From: Bacillus sp. RAR_GA_16
GTDB lineage: Bacteria; Bacillota; Bacilli; Bacillales; Guptibacillaceae
Assembly: GCF_020165985.1 (NCBI RefSeq)
Contig: NZ_JAIUKZ010000011.1
Coordinates: forward strand, 202,642 to 266,641
DNA: 64,000 nt
Reading direction: 5' to 3'
Position 1 is the first letter of the stretch, and every line of letters begins with the position of its first letter. Positions 35,109 through 44,212 of the stretch are shown in pieces. The notes beneath the pieces are model-generated. The model searched no databases and had not been told where the DNA came from. It saw only the letters and a program-made list of their open reading frames with translations. The position numbers were made by a program, and so were the translations under genes.

Positions 35109-36398
35109 TTATTGAATGCGATTCTTCAATCGATCTTCCGCCGCTTTATACGCCTCTTCAATCGATTTCTTATCGTTCATGACTTCAGATTGCGCTTTAA
35201 TGGACTCATCGCTTGCGAGGGCATAGTTACCAGTAAAGTTCACTGATGGAATGTCATTCATTTCACTCGCAAATAGCTCCCAGATTGGCTGGTTGTTAAA
35301 GAATGCCACATCTTTCGTGAAAGCATCACTTTCATAAATTGTATTCAGCGTTGGGAACAAACCGTTATCCATCGCCGTTAACTGAACGTCTTCACTTGTT
35401 GTAAAGAATTCCATGAAGTCATAAGCCATATCCTGATTTTTACTTGCACTTGTAATCACATAGTTACTTCCACCAAGGTTGGCTGCACGGTTTCCGTCTT
35501 CTTCAAAAGCAGGAAGCTTAAACACACCCCAGTTGCCTTCTGTATCTTTCGCCTGTTGTGTAATGGACCCACTTAACCATGCGCCAGATGGAGCAGTTGC
35601 TACATCGCCTTGAGCCATCGCACTAATCCAGGCATCCCAGCCCACTGTATCTTTCACTAGGCCTGCTTCTTTCATCATTTTCACTTTCTCTGCTGCCATT
35701 TTGGATTCTTCAGAAGTAAAGTTTACGTTCTTCTCATCATCAAAATAGAAGGTACCTTGCTGCGTCATCATCATACGATAAAGACCGTCATCACCGTTTA
35801 AATCAAGCCCAAGCATTGCTTTTCCTGTCGCTTCCTTGATTTTTTTACCAGCATCAATAAAGTCATCCCACGTCTTAATGTCGTCAGGATTCACACCAGC
35901 TTCTTCAAAATAATCGGTGCGGTAAAAAACGCCTGTTGGTCCACCATCAAATGGGAAACCATACATCGCTCCGTCTTTTGACAGAAGATCTGTTTTATAA
36001 GTAGGAAAGCTCTCTTTGCTCTCATCAAATCCCTTATCCGATACGTTTACAAATGCATCAGGGAATGTTTCCATATACCCCTGGATCCGATCATCCTCAA
36101 CAAGAACGATATCCGGCAATCCTTTTCCTCCAGCTTGAAGACCAGTCGTTAATTTCGAATAAACATCTTCACGACCAAGTTCCACAACTTCTAGTTCGAA
36201 ATCCGGGTTTTCTTCTTTAAACTTCTCAGCTGCTTCTTCAAGAACGGGAACGTTAATGTTCCATGCCCATGCCGTGACCTTCTTACCGCCGCTCTCTCCC
36301 TCGCCTGACCCTTCACTCGAGCTATTGTTACTTGAACAAGCGCCGAGAACTAACATCAAAATCAGCAAGAAACTAACTCGACCCATTACCTTTCTCAC
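35109..36398 (-). CDS. Sugar-binding lipoprotein, duplicate copy 2 without its own permeases
   Basis: A 429-residue paralogue of the binding protein at 33592, with lipobox LGAC. The start GTG 36398 has AGGAGGGG just upstream; the frame to 36431 runs into the leader. It has its own promoter, a near copy of the operon promoter, and a family A repeat between it and the operon. It may deliver a second sugar to the same permeases, or simply raise binding-protein dosage. Confidence 0.9.
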   Translation of the reverse strand: MRKVMGRVSFLLILMLVLGACSSNNSSSEGSGEGESGGKKVTAWAWNINVPVLEEAAEKFKEENPDFELEVVELGREDVYSKLTTGLQAGGKGLPDIVLVEDDRIQGYMETFPDAFVNVSDKGFDESKESFPTYKTDLLSKDGAMYGFPFDGGPTGVFYRTDYFEEAGVNPDDIKTWDDFIDAGKKIKEATGKAMLGLDLNGDDGLYRMMMTQQGTFYFDDEKNVNFTSEESKMAAEKVKMMKEAGLVKDTVGWDAWISAMAQGDVATAPSGAWLSGSITQQAKDTEGNWGVFKLPAFEEDGNRAANLGGSNYVITSASKNQDMAYDFMEFFTTSEDVQLTAMDNGLFPTLNTIYESDAFTKDVAFFNNQPIWELFASEMNDIPSVNFTGNYALASDESIKAQSEVMNDKKSIEEAYKAAEDRLKNRIQ

Positions 36399-36416
36399 TT
36401 TAACCCCTCCTATTTG

Positions 36417-36510
36417 TTTACTAAATAACACAAAATGAAAGCGTATTCATATAGTTAGATTAAGGTACAAAGGCCTAATAGTCAAGTAAATATTTACTGA
36501 TTAATTTACT
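36417..36510 (-). promoter_or_regulatory. Duplicate promoter/operator of binding-protein gene 2
   Basis: TTGACT (36480-36485) and TAATCT (36457-36462) are 17 bp apart on the minus strand. The perfect palindrome AGTAAATATTTACT (36485-36498) touches the -35 box, with another TTTACT at 36505 and one at 36417. A cre-like TGAAAGCGTATTCA (13/14) is at 36436-36449. The architecture equals that at 34918-35002. Confidence 0.78.
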
Positions 36511-36559
36511 TTCACTACAAAAGCACTTCGCTTATAAAAAAGATGTGTTTATACGGTGT

Positions 36560-36617
36560 GTTTTATAGGAGGACAGTTGTCTTCAGAAGGGGTCAGGTTC
36601 GAACCTGGCCCCTTCTG
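36560..36617. repeat. Family A composite repeat, copy 5
   Basis: A decayed first palindrome (GGTGTGTTTTATAGGAGGAC region) and a 34-bp second palindrome with one mismatch (36584-36617; CAGAAGGGG...CCCCTTCTG around GTTCGAAC). It ends 5 bp before the methyltransferase stop codon. Confidence 0.78.
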
Positions 36618-36622
36618 ATCCA

Positions 36623-37180
36623 TTACATAACCGCCATTACTCCATAAACCGCCTCATGAAAATGATGCACTTCTGGCTTAAGACCATTTTCTTCAAAGAT
36701 CTCCTTCATCTTCTGAGAAGAAATCCGCTCATGGAGGGGAGGTCCCATCTCCATATCGATGGCTTCCCATTCAAGCACTAGCAACTTCTGTCCCGGTTTA
36801 ATGATTCTTTTAAATTCACCAAAAGCTTTCTTTAGGTCAGGCACTTCATGAATGACAAAGGCTGCAACCGCTTTGTCAGCTACGTGATCCGCGAGGTTAA
36901 TTTGCTCAAGACTACTGACAATATAGTCAATATTCTCTGCTTCTATCGCGCGCTTCTTTAGAAGATCTAACATCTGCTTCTCAATATCAACCGCATAGAC
37001 GTGTTCAGCCACTTCCGCTAATGGAACCGTAAAGTATCCATTCCCCGCACCAAAATCAGCCACATGATCAGTCCTCTTTACTTGAAGGTGATCAAAAACT
37101 TGTTCAGGTGAGATGATTTCCTTTCGCTTCGGATCTAACAGTCGATCTGCCTTCCCCGGTTTAAACCGTTTACCCGCCAT
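36623..37180 (-). CDS. Class I SAM-dependent methyltransferase
   Basis: A 185-residue methyltransferase with the SAM motif VADFGAGNGYFTVPLA (about 40-55), the acidic VDIEKQ after the second strand, and AVAAFVIHEVPD (about 102-113) as motif IV. It belongs to the UbiE/Methyltransf_11-like group; the substrate cannot be read from the sequence. AAGGAGG precedes the ATG. It stands alone between repeat copies 5 and 6. Confidence 0.85.
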   Translation of the reverse strand: MAGKRFKPGKADRLLDPKRKEIISPEQVFDHLQVKRTDHVADFGAGNGYFTVPLAEVAEHVYAVDIEKQMLDLLKKRAIEAENIDYIVSSLEQINLADHVADKAVAAFVIHEVPDLKKAFGEFKRIIKPGQKLLVLEWEAIDMEMGPPLHERISSQKMKEIFEENGLKPEVHHFHEAVYGVMAVM

Positions 37181-37255
37181 CTTGAAACCTCCTTCATTAT
37201 CTACATCGTCTATATACCACTATAGGTATTATAACAAGAATGCTTGATCCACACA

Positions 37256-37284
37256 CAAAAGCTCGCTCTTTATGAGAGCGAGCT
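37256..37284 (-). terminator. Terminator downstream of galE2
   Basis: A perfect 10-bp stem (AGCTCGCTCT / AGAGCGAGCT) closes a 5-nt loop and is followed on the minus strand by TTTTG. It lies between the second galE and the methyltransferase gene. Confidence 0.8.
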
Positions 37285-37287
37285 CCT

Positions 37288-37346
37288 AAGTGTCCCTCTA
37301 TAATGGACAGTTGTTTGTGATGGGGGTCAGGTTCGAACCTGACCCC
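37288..37346. repeat. Family A composite repeat, copy 6, overlapping the galE2 3' end
   Basis: A partial first palindrome (AAGTGTCC...GGAC, 37288-37308) and a perfect 24-bp second palindrome with core GTCAGGTTCGAACCTGAC (37323-37346). The second palindrome lies inside the galE2 reading frame and contains its stop codon. Confidence 0.82.
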
Positions 37347-38370
37347 TTTGATGATGTTCTTCTTTATACCCATCTGGATTCTCCGACTGCCAGCGCCACG
37401 TATCGCGACACATTTCTTTAATGCCTTTTTCTGCTTTCCAGCCAAGCTCGGTTTCAGCCTTTGTTGGATCCGCATAGCACTCTCCAATATCACCAGGACG
37501 ACGAGAAGCAATCGAGTACTTCACTTCTTTCCCCGTTGCATCTTCAAAAGCTTTCACCATTTGAAGAACGCTATAACCATTCCCTGTCCCGAGGTTATAC
37601 GCTTCAACACCTGTTGTGCCTAGAATATGCTCAAGAGCTTTTAAATGGCCATTTGCTAAATCTTCCACATGAATGTAATCACGTACACCTGTACCATCAG
37701 CCGTGTCATAGTCATCCCCAAACACGCTAAGCTGCTCAAGTTTACCAACGGCTACCTGACTAATGTACGGCATCAAATTATTTGGAATCCCATTCGGGTC
37801 TTCTCCAATTCGTCCGCTAACATGAGCGCCGATTGGATTGAAATAGCGAAGAAGTGCAATGCTCCAATTTGAATCAGCCACATGGAGATCACGTAGAATT
37901 TGTTCAATCATAAGCTTCGTTTGGCCATAAGGATTTGTCGCGCTTAACGGCGCCTCCTCAGTAATCGGCATTACGTCTGGCATGCCATATACAGTAGCTG
38001 ATGAACTAAAGACGATATTCCTTACATTGTATTTCTCCATCACTTCGCAAAGAATGAACGTGCCTGTTAAGTTATTATGATAATAATGAAGTGGCATGGA
38101 AACCGATTCACCAACGGCCTTTAAACCTGCAAAATGAATGACCGCTTCAATTTCATTTTCTTCAAATACCTTCTCTAGCGAAGCTCGATCAAGCAGATCC
38201 ACTTCATAAATTGGAAAATCTCGCTCAGTTAATTCTTTCACACGATCGAGTGACTCCATTTTACTATTCGAAAAGTTATCAACGACCACAATGTCAGAGC
38301 CGTGATCAAGGAGCTGAACACATGTATGACTCCCAATGTATCCGGCACCGCCTGTTACTAAAATTGCCAT
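37327..38370 (-). CDS. galE: UDP-glucose 4-epimerase, second copy with repeat-encoded tail
   Basis: A 347-residue epimerase with GGAGYIGSH (7-15), FSSSATVYG and YGQTK catalytic motif. It differs clearly from the galE at 20938 and is closer to the generic epimerase found next to cell-wall genes, so it may supply UDP-galactose or UDP-GalNAc-type sugars for the polymer cluster that follows. The last residues (HHQRGQVRT) and the TGA stop are read from a family A palindrome, so the native C-terminus was probably replaced. The start ATG 38370 is the natural MAILVTGG start. Confidence 0.92.
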   Translation of the reverse strand: MAILVTGGAGYIGSHTCVQLLDHGSDIVVVDNFSNSKMESLDRVKELTERDFPIYEVDLLDRASLEKVFEENEIEAVIHFAGLKAVGESVSMPLHYYHNNLTGTFILCEVMEKYNVRNIVFSSSATVYGMPDVMPITEEAPLSATNPYGQTKLMIEQILRDLHVADSNWSIALLRYFNPIGAHVSGRIGEDPNGIPNNLMPYISQVAVGKLEQLSVFGDDYDTADGTGVRDYIHVEDLANGHLKALEHILGTTGVEAYNLGTGNGYSVLQMVKAFEDATGKEVKYSIASRRPGDIGECYADPTKAETELGWKAEKGIKEMCRDTWRWQSENPDGYKEEHHQRGQVRT

Positions 38371-38454
38371 TCTTATTCCCCCACTTCACTTAATGTCACC
38401 AAAAAATTCCTTCTCATCATATCACATTCAACAGCTCTAAATCATGACATCTAA

Positions 38455-38483
38455 AGAAAAAACCGCTCTCCAAGAGAGCGGTT
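38455..38483 (-). terminator. Terminator of the tag cluster
   Basis: AACCGCTCTC and GAGAGCGGTT form a perfect stem with loop CAA; on the minus strand it is followed by TTTTTTCTTT. It lies 17 bp after the tagH stop. Confidence 0.88.
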
Positions 38484-38499
38484 TATAGGAGGAAACAAA

Positions 38500-39348
38500 T
38501 TATCTAAACAAAAGCCTGGACTTCTTTCGTTTCCCCTTCTCTTCTGAATCAGAAGCTAAAAGACCTTCTTGCTTTTTCATTCCTTCTTCTTTAAAGCGAC
38601 GCTTTTCTTCCTTCGACCACGATTTGTATTCTTTAATAAACGCTTCATACTTCGGCATGATGTCTTTCATTGCGCCATATTCCCGAATGGTACCATGTTC
38701 AAGCCAGATTGCTTTATTACAAAACTTCTTCATTTGCCCATTCGAGTGACTGACGAAGAAAATCGTCTTGCCTCGTTCTTTAAACTCTTCCATTTTCACA
38801 AGGCATTTATCAGCAAAGGTTTTGTCACCAACCGAAAGTGCCTCATCGACAATCAGAACATCCGGATCTACGCTAATGGAAATCGAAAAACCGAGACGGG
38901 ATTTCATACCGCTTGAATATTTTTTAACAGGCATATCAATAAACTTGCCAATATCGGCAAACTCAATGATATCAGGCTTCATTTTTTCAATAACGTCCTT
39001 TTTATAGCCCATCATGAGAAGCTTTAACTCAATGTTTTCACGACCTGTCAGCTCTTTATTTAAGCCAGCTGAAACCGCGATAAGGGACACATCACCTTTT
39101 ACGTCAATTTCCCCGCTTGTTGGCGGAGTAATGTTGGCTACAAGATTCGAGAAAGTCGATTTCCCTGATCCATTTACCCCAATAATGCCCACGACATCTC
39201 CTTTTCCTGCTTCAAAGGTTAAGTCACGTATGGCATAGAAATCCTCACCATAACCTCCAGGAAGAAGGATATCCTTCAACTTATCGGAGTTCTGTCTATG
39301 CATTTTATATTTTTTCGTAATCCCATTTAATTTAACTGAATAGCTCAT
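38500..39348 (-). CDS. tagH: Teichoic acid export ABC transporter ATPase
   Basis: A 282-residue ATPase that exports teichoic acid or a related polymer together with TagG. Walker A is GVNGSGKST (about 57-65), the signature loop YSSGMKSRLGFS (about 143-154) and Walker B VLIVDEAL. The C-terminal ~60 residues are lysine/glutamate-rich and far shorter than the long extracytoplasmic extension of B. subtilis TagH, resembling the short polysaccharide-export type. It lies 15 bp after tagG. Confidence 0.9.
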   Translation of the reverse strand: MSYSVKLNGITKKYKMHRQNSDKLKDILLPGGYGEDFYAIRDLTFEAGKGDVVGIIGVNGSGKSTFSNLVANITPPTSGEIDVKGDVSLIAVSAGLNKELTGRENIELKLLMMGYKKDVIEKMKPDIIEFADIGKFIDMPVKKYSSGMKSRLGFSISISVDPDVLIVDEALSVGDKTFADKCLVKMEEFKERGKTIFFVSHSNGQMKKFCNKAIWLEHGTIREYGAMKDIMPKYEAFIKEYKSWSKEEKRRFKEEGMKKQEGLLASDSEEKGKRKKSRLLFR

Positions 39349-39363
39349 AAACGACAGTCCTTA

Positions 39364-40167
39364 TTAAATATAGTCTACGAAATGACTTTTGAACTTCATA
39401 TGCAGGTAGGAACCAATCATCAATAGAAGCACAACAACAACCCAATAATATAAGGTGTATTGAAGCGTTTGATGAACCCATCCCATGCCGAGAAGTGCAT
39501 CTCTGTAGCCCTCCACTATATAGTATAGCGGATTAAGTTTCATTCCAATCTGGATAAATCCAGGTAAATCATCAATTGTCCAAAGGATTGGAGTTAAATA
39601 AAGAAACATCCGTATAAACGACTGAAGCATTTTGTGCACATCTCTTACAATCGTTGATAAAGTCGACGTGATAAGAGAAATCGCAAAGATTAATATGATT
39701 AATGCAAACATGTAATAGGGCAGCTGAATTAAGTGCCAGGAGAGTCCCTGACCTGTTATTAACACGGCTGCAAAATAAATTCCGAGAAGAATCAAATGCT
39801 GATAAAAAACGGACATGATGACATAACTCGGGATGGTACTCATCGGGAAATTCATTTTCGATACCATCGCTATCCTTGTATAGATCGACTTTGACCCTTG
39901 TATAACAGCTGGATTAAAGAAGAACCAGACAACAAGTCCAGCCGACATCCATAACACAAACGGGACGCCATCGACAGGGGTACCGTTACGGATTCCAAAT
40001 CCAAATACAAACCAATAAATACTCATTTGGAATAAAGGATTTAGGATCTCCCAGACCATACCAAGGTAGTTGTTGCTATTTGTACTTTTTACTTGATAAA
40101 CCGAAAGTCGGTTAATTAAGTAAAAGTTGCTAACTTGTTCTTTTAAAACTGCTATCATCGAATTCAT
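39364..40167 (-). CDS. tagG: Teichoic acid export ABC transporter permease
   Basis: A 267-residue ABC-2 type permease with six hydrophobic segments and the usual polysaccharide-exporter features (NYLGMVWEILNPLFQMSIYW at about 33-52). It pairs with TagH. A GAGG sequence sits 10 nt before the ATG, which begins just after the stop of the glycerophosphotransferase gene. Confidence 0.9.
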   Translation of the reverse strand: MNSMIAVLKEQVSNFYLINRLSVYQVKSTNSNNYLGMVWEILNPLFQMSIYWFVFGFGIRNGTPVDGVPFVLWMSAGLVVWFFFNPAVIQGSKSIYTRIAMVSKMNFPMSTIPSYVIMSVFYQHLILLGIYFAAVLITGQGLSWHLIQLPYYMFALIILIFAISLITSTLSTIVRDVHKMLQSFIRMFLYLTPILWTIDDLPGFIQIGMKLNPLYYIVEGYRDALLGMGWVHQTLQYTLYYWVVVVLLLMIGSYLHMKFKSHFVDYI

Positions 40168-40169
40168 GC

Positions 40170-41372
40170 TTATTTTGCCTCACTAACAAAAATTTGGTCA
40201 ACAACCTTTTTGGTAGCAGATCCTCCTTCGAGGTAACAATACGTCTGATAAAAATCGTTATATTTCTCCTCGAATGCGCCAAAGCCTTCCTTTTCATACG
40301 TTTGAATGGCTTTTAATACTTCTGCGGTTGTCGTCACTACGGGACCCGGCGCTTCTACTTCTAAATCAAAGTAAAAACCACGCAATTTATCTCGGTATGA
40401 TGCAAGATCGTAGGTAAAGAATATAATTGGTCTTTTTAGGTTCGCATAATCAAAAAAGACAGAAGAGTAGTCCGTAATCAATACATCTGACATCAAGTAA
40501 AGATCGTTCACATCTACGCCTACGGATAAATCATACACAAATCCCTCATACGGAGAAAGATCAAATTGTTCAGCAATCAAGTAGTGCATCCTTAATACAA
40601 TAACATATTCATCACCGAGTTCGCGCCGTAACAAGTTTAAATCTAGCTTTAGCTCATGCTTATACTTGCCTGGTTGATAAAATTCATCATCTCGCCACGT
40701 TGGTGCATAGAGGATCACTTTTTTATTCGTTGGGATGTCATACTCCGTTTTTAATGACGCCATTCGTTCATGATCATTCTCAAGATGAAGGCGATCATTA
40801 CGAGGATAGCCGGATTCGATCATCTTTTTCTTAAAGCCAAACGCACGCTCAAAAATTTCTGTTGAGTAGCGGTTCGGCGAAATCAAGTAATCCCATTTCG
40901 CAGCTTCTTTATAGAAATGATCTTTATAGGAGAGCGTATTTGTGCCAGGCATATGCACTTCTTCCATATCTCCCGCAAGCTTTTTCAGAGGTGTCCCGTG
41001 CCACGTTTGGACATAAACAGTATGAGCCGGTTTTGGAATCCAAAGCGACATCCGACTGTTCGTTACCCAGTAACGGGCACGTGCCATTAAATAAAACCAT
41101 CTTAGCGAAAAACGTCTTACAGTAGGTATACCCTTTTTCCTAAAGTATTCGGCATGCGCTTCTTCCACGCTCCAAATCATCTCAAGATCATACTCATGCT
41201 CAACAAGATATTCGTAGATTGCTCTTGGATTACAGCTATATTGCTTGCCAGAAAAGCTTTCGAAAATCACAAGACGCTTGTTGGCTGGAAACCGCCCCAG
41301 CGCAACAAATAGAAGTCGACTGAACGCCTTCATCAATGGATATATTTTCAACATCTTTAATAGCTTTTTCAT
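40170..41372 (-). CDS. CDP-glycerol:polymer glycerophosphotransferase (TagB/TagF type)
   Basis: A 400-residue monofunctional enzyme of the TagB/TagF family. Family motifs are TWHGTPLKKL (about 124-133), GYPRND, YAPTWRDDEF and TDYSSVFFDYAN. It transfers glycerol phosphate from CDP-glycerol to a lipid-linked acceptor at the inner face of the membrane. The length fits a primase (TagB) or TarF rather than long TagF. A short N-terminal amphipathic helix (KKLLKMLKIYPLMK) may bind the membrane. Confidence 0.9.
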   Translation of the reverse strand: MKKLLKMLKIYPLMKAFSRLLFVALGRFPANKRLVIFESFSGKQYSCNPRAIYEYLVEHEYDLEMIWSVEEAHAEYFRKKGIPTVRRFSLRWFYLMARARYWVTNSRMSLWIPKPAHTVYVQTWHGTPLKKLAGDMEEVHMPGTNTLSYKDHFYKEAAKWDYLISPNRYSTEIFERAFGFKKKMIESGYPRNDRLHLENDHERMASLKTEYDIPTNKKVILYAPTWRDDEFYQPGKYKHELKLDLNLLRRELGDEYVIVLRMHYLIAEQFDLSPYEGFVYDLSVGVDVNDLYLMSDVLITDYSSVFFDYANLKRPIIFFTYDLASYRDKLRGFYFDLEVEAPGPVVTTTAEVLKAIQTYEKEGFGAFEEKYNDFYQTYCYLEGGSATKKVVDQIFVSEAK

Positions 41373-41489
41373 GAAATGGACACCTTACTCCCGACAAATA
41401 ATAAATTCGTGTAAAAGCTTGATTGCTTTGAAAAAACAGGATAGTGCCATAGCGCCTTTATCAGCGGCAGTACCCTGTTTCTTCAAAGT

Positions 41490-43649
41490 CTACAGTTCGC
41501 TTTGTTCGGGTTCAAACACCCTATTAATGACTTTCTTCGCTGCTTGACCATCATCAAGATGGCAATATTTATCATAAAACGCAGCAAATTTATTTTCGTA
41601 TTCGATCTTAATTCTATCAAGATTTTGGATCGCATCAAGGACACCATCGGACGTTTTTAATAGCGGTCCAGGTGCTTCATTTTCAAAATCCATATAAAAT
41701 CCACGAAGCGAATCGCGATATTTTTCGATGTCATAAGTGAAGAAAAGTATCGGACGACGCAAGTTTGCGAAATCAAAGAAAACGGATGAATAATCGGTAA
41801 TTAACACATCTGACAGCAAATATAGCTCGGCAATATCCCCATAGTCAGAAAGGTTATACACAAAGTCGCTCATACCAGTTGTATCAATGTGTTCAGCTAC
41901 TAAATAGTGCATGCGTAAAGCAATCACATACTCATTCCCGAGTTTCTCCTGCATTTTTCTTAAATCAAGCTTTAAATCAAACTTATACTGGCCTTTCCCA
42001 TGAAACTCATCATCACGCCACGTCGGCGCATAAAGGATCACTTTCTTATCTGCCGGTATGCCTAGTTTCATCTTGATTTCTTGCTGACGTTTGCTTTTCT
42101 CTTGATCTTCTAGATAAAGAATATCGTTCCTAGGATAACCAACGTCGAGTACTTCTTTCCCAAACTTAAACGCTCTTCTAAATATTTTCGTTGAATAATC
42201 GTTAGGCGAAACAAGATAATCCCATTTTTGAGCCTCTCTGTAGAAGTTTCGCTTATATTTTTCAGTAGTGGTGCCGGGCATGCGAACTTCCTTCATGTCA
42301 GCGGCAAGCTTTTTCAGTGGTGTACCGTGCCAGGTTTGCAAATAGACCGTCTCGGGTCGTTTAATTGCGAAGTTTGGCATTCTGGCATTCGACACCCAGT
42401 ATTTCGACGTCGCTAAATGATAGTAGTACGCCGGGCTTAAGCGACGAACCTGCTTCGGATTACCTGGAATGTCTTTTTTCTGTTTGTCATATACCCACAA
42501 ATATTGATATTTTTTATCACTTTTTAACAGCTCTTCATAAATATAGCGTGGGCTATCCGAATAACCTTTTCCGCCAAAGCTTTCAAGCAGGACTTTTCTT
42601 TCTTTTATCGGCATTTTCACAAGTACGGTTCGATAGAGCTGACTCATGAGCAAATGTTTCTTTCTTAATGCTCTTCTCCACTGTCTCAAGCGAACGCGAA
42701 ATTTCATTGATTTTAGAACAGCTTCTTTTTTCCCTTTTTGCAGAAGGCGATGTTCTCTTCGCTCGACTAAATTTCTTCGCTTCATTCTTCCTGGGGCCAC
42801 GAGGGCAAGACAGTTTTTCAAAGCGGTAAAATGATCAAACAACACGGATGGTTCTTTCGACGCTTTATTCGTAATGCTTTTTGAGTAATAGTTCAACAAA
42901 AGCAAGTCCAAATAACGGCTAATGCTTTTTGTATCTCCGTAAGATAGCTTCATTTTGTGATAAATATAAAAGAGATCAGGAAGCTTTTCCTCGACCGAAT
43001 GCAACATCAACGTAGGATGATCAATCGGATCGTAACATTCTCCTTTTAAATAAGTGGGAATCCCTGAAATCATCGGGATCTCTTCCGTATTCACAATAGC
43101 CGGAATAGAGAAAGATAAATCCGTGTAAAACGACGCTTCTTCATCAAAACGCAGCTGATGAACATCGATAAAGTCTTTTCGAATCAATAAGTTTGTCGCA
43201 CTTCTACGGCGGAGAGCTTTAATCTTTCGACCGCCTCTTAATCTCCGTAAGTGGTAGGAATCTTCTCCAACTTCTAACGGAAGTTCAATTTTCCCAGCTT
43301 TAAAAATGGAAGCGCCAATCAGGTGATCTTCTCCAATATTTCTTAAGAGAAGTTCAAGTGTATACGGGGCAAGGTAATCGTCACCGTCCATAAAATAGAT
43401 GAACTCATTTGAAGCATGCTCAATCCCCATATTGCGAGCTCTTGAGACACCAACATTCGTGTCTAAATGATAGCAAACGAGTCTCGGGTCATGATAACGC
43501 TGAATCAGTTCTTTACTACGATCTGTCGATGCATCATTAATCAAGAGTATTTCAAAATCTTGAAAAGACTGCTCTAGTAAAGAATCCAGGCATTTTTCAA
43601 TATAATCTTCTTTATTATAAACGGTTAAAATTACACTAATTTGTCCCAT
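41490..43649 (-). CDS. GT2 glycosyltransferase-CDP-glycerol glycerophosphotransferase fusion
   Basis: A 719-residue two-domain protein. Residues 1 to about 230 are a GT-A glycosyltransferase (SVILTVYNKEDYI at 4-16, FMDGDDY as the metal-binding DxD region near 88). Residues about 340-719 are a TagF-type domain with TWHGTPLKKL, YAPTWRDDEFH and TDYSSVFFDFAN. One protein could thus add a sugar and glycerol phosphate, as in polymers with alternating glycosyl and glycerol-phosphate units. ATG 43649 has AGGA 7 nt upstream. The two family domains are certain; the order of action is not. Confidence 0.9.
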   Translation of the reverse strand: MGQISVILTVYNKEDYIEKCLDSLLEQSFQDFEILLINDASTDRSKELIQRYHDPRLVCYHLDTNVGVSRARNMGIEHASNEFIYFMDGDDYLAPYTLELLLRNIGEDHLIGASIFKAGKIELPLEVGEDSYHLRRLRGGRKIKALRRRSATNLLIRKDFIDVHQLRFDEEASFYTDLSFSIPAIVNTEEIPMISGIPTYLKGECYDPIDHPTLMLHSVEEKLPDLFYIYHKMKLSYGDTKSISRYLDLLLLNYYSKSITNKASKEPSVLFDHFTALKNCLALVAPGRMKRRNLVERREHRLLQKGKKEAVLKSMKFRVRLRQWRRALRKKHLLMSQLYRTVLVKMPIKERKVLLESFGGKGYSDSPRYIYEELLKSDKKYQYLWVYDKQKKDIPGNPKQVRRLSPAYYYHLATSKYWVSNARMPNFAIKRPETVYLQTWHGTPLKKLAADMKEVRMPGTTTEKYKRNFYREAQKWDYLVSPNDYSTKIFRRAFKFGKEVLDVGYPRNDILYLEDQEKSKRQQEIKMKLGIPADKKVILYAPTWRDDEFHGKGQYKFDLKLDLRKMQEKLGNEYVIALRMHYLVAEHIDTTGMSDFVYNLSDYGDIAELYLLSDVLITDYSSVFFDFANLRRPILFFTYDIEKYRDSLRGFYMDFENEAPGPLLKTSDGVLDAIQNLDRIKIEYENKFAAFYDKYCHLDDGQAAKKVINRVFEPEQSEL

Positions 43650-43686
43650 CACAATTCCTAGCACCCCAACTATTTATTCTCACTGC

Positions 43687-44082
43687 TCAGCCGTTAGATA
43701 CAAGCAGTTCTTTCTTGATTTTTGTTGTTGAAATTCCTGCTGTACGAGGGAGATACACCACTTCGCAATGGTCTTTTAAGAAGTCAAATTTCCCTTCCCA
43801 GTCATCACCCATCACGAAAATGTCCACATTGTTATTTTTCACATCATCCACTTTTTGTTCCCAATGTTCTTCTGGAATGACTTCATCAACATAGCGAATC
43901 GCTTCAAGAATCATTTTGCGATTTTCATAGCTATGGTATGCTTTTTTATTTTTAATTTCATTAAATTCATCAGTTGAAATGGCTACAATTAAATAGTCAC
44001 CAAGATCCTTTGCTCTCTTCAATAAATTAATATGTCCCCAATGCAATAAATCAAACGTACCGTAAGTCAAAACTTTCTTCAT
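43687..44082 (-). CDS. tagD: Glycerol-3-phosphate cytidylyltransferase
   Basis: A 131-residue nucleotidyltransferase that makes CDP-glycerol from CTP and glycerol 3-phosphate. The motifs TYGTFDLLHWGHINLL (6-21) and ISTTKIKK (about 117-124) are diagnostic, and length matches TagD. GGAGGGG precedes the ATG. It supplies both glycerophosphotransferases of this cluster. Confidence 0.97.
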   Translation of the reverse strand: MKKVLTYGTFDLLHWGHINLLKRAKDLGDYLIVAISTDEFNEIKNKKAYHSYENRKMILEAIRYVDEVIPEEHWEQKVDDVKNNNVDIFVMGDDWEGKFDFLKDHCEVVYLPRTAGISTTKIKKELLVSNG

Positions 44083-44212
44083 TTCGACCCCTCCAGTTAT
44101 TAATGTTTATTAGTTTTTTCACGAGACACGAATTAACAAACAATTTACAATCTTTAATAACACTTAACATCACATGTGCTTCATTTGTTTTATAATAGAC
44201 TTGTATACAAAT

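Noticed and set aside
5017..37346. CRISPR array or attachment sites from the family A repeats
   Set aside because: Copies are palindromic, kilobases apart, without spacer structure or integrase genes.
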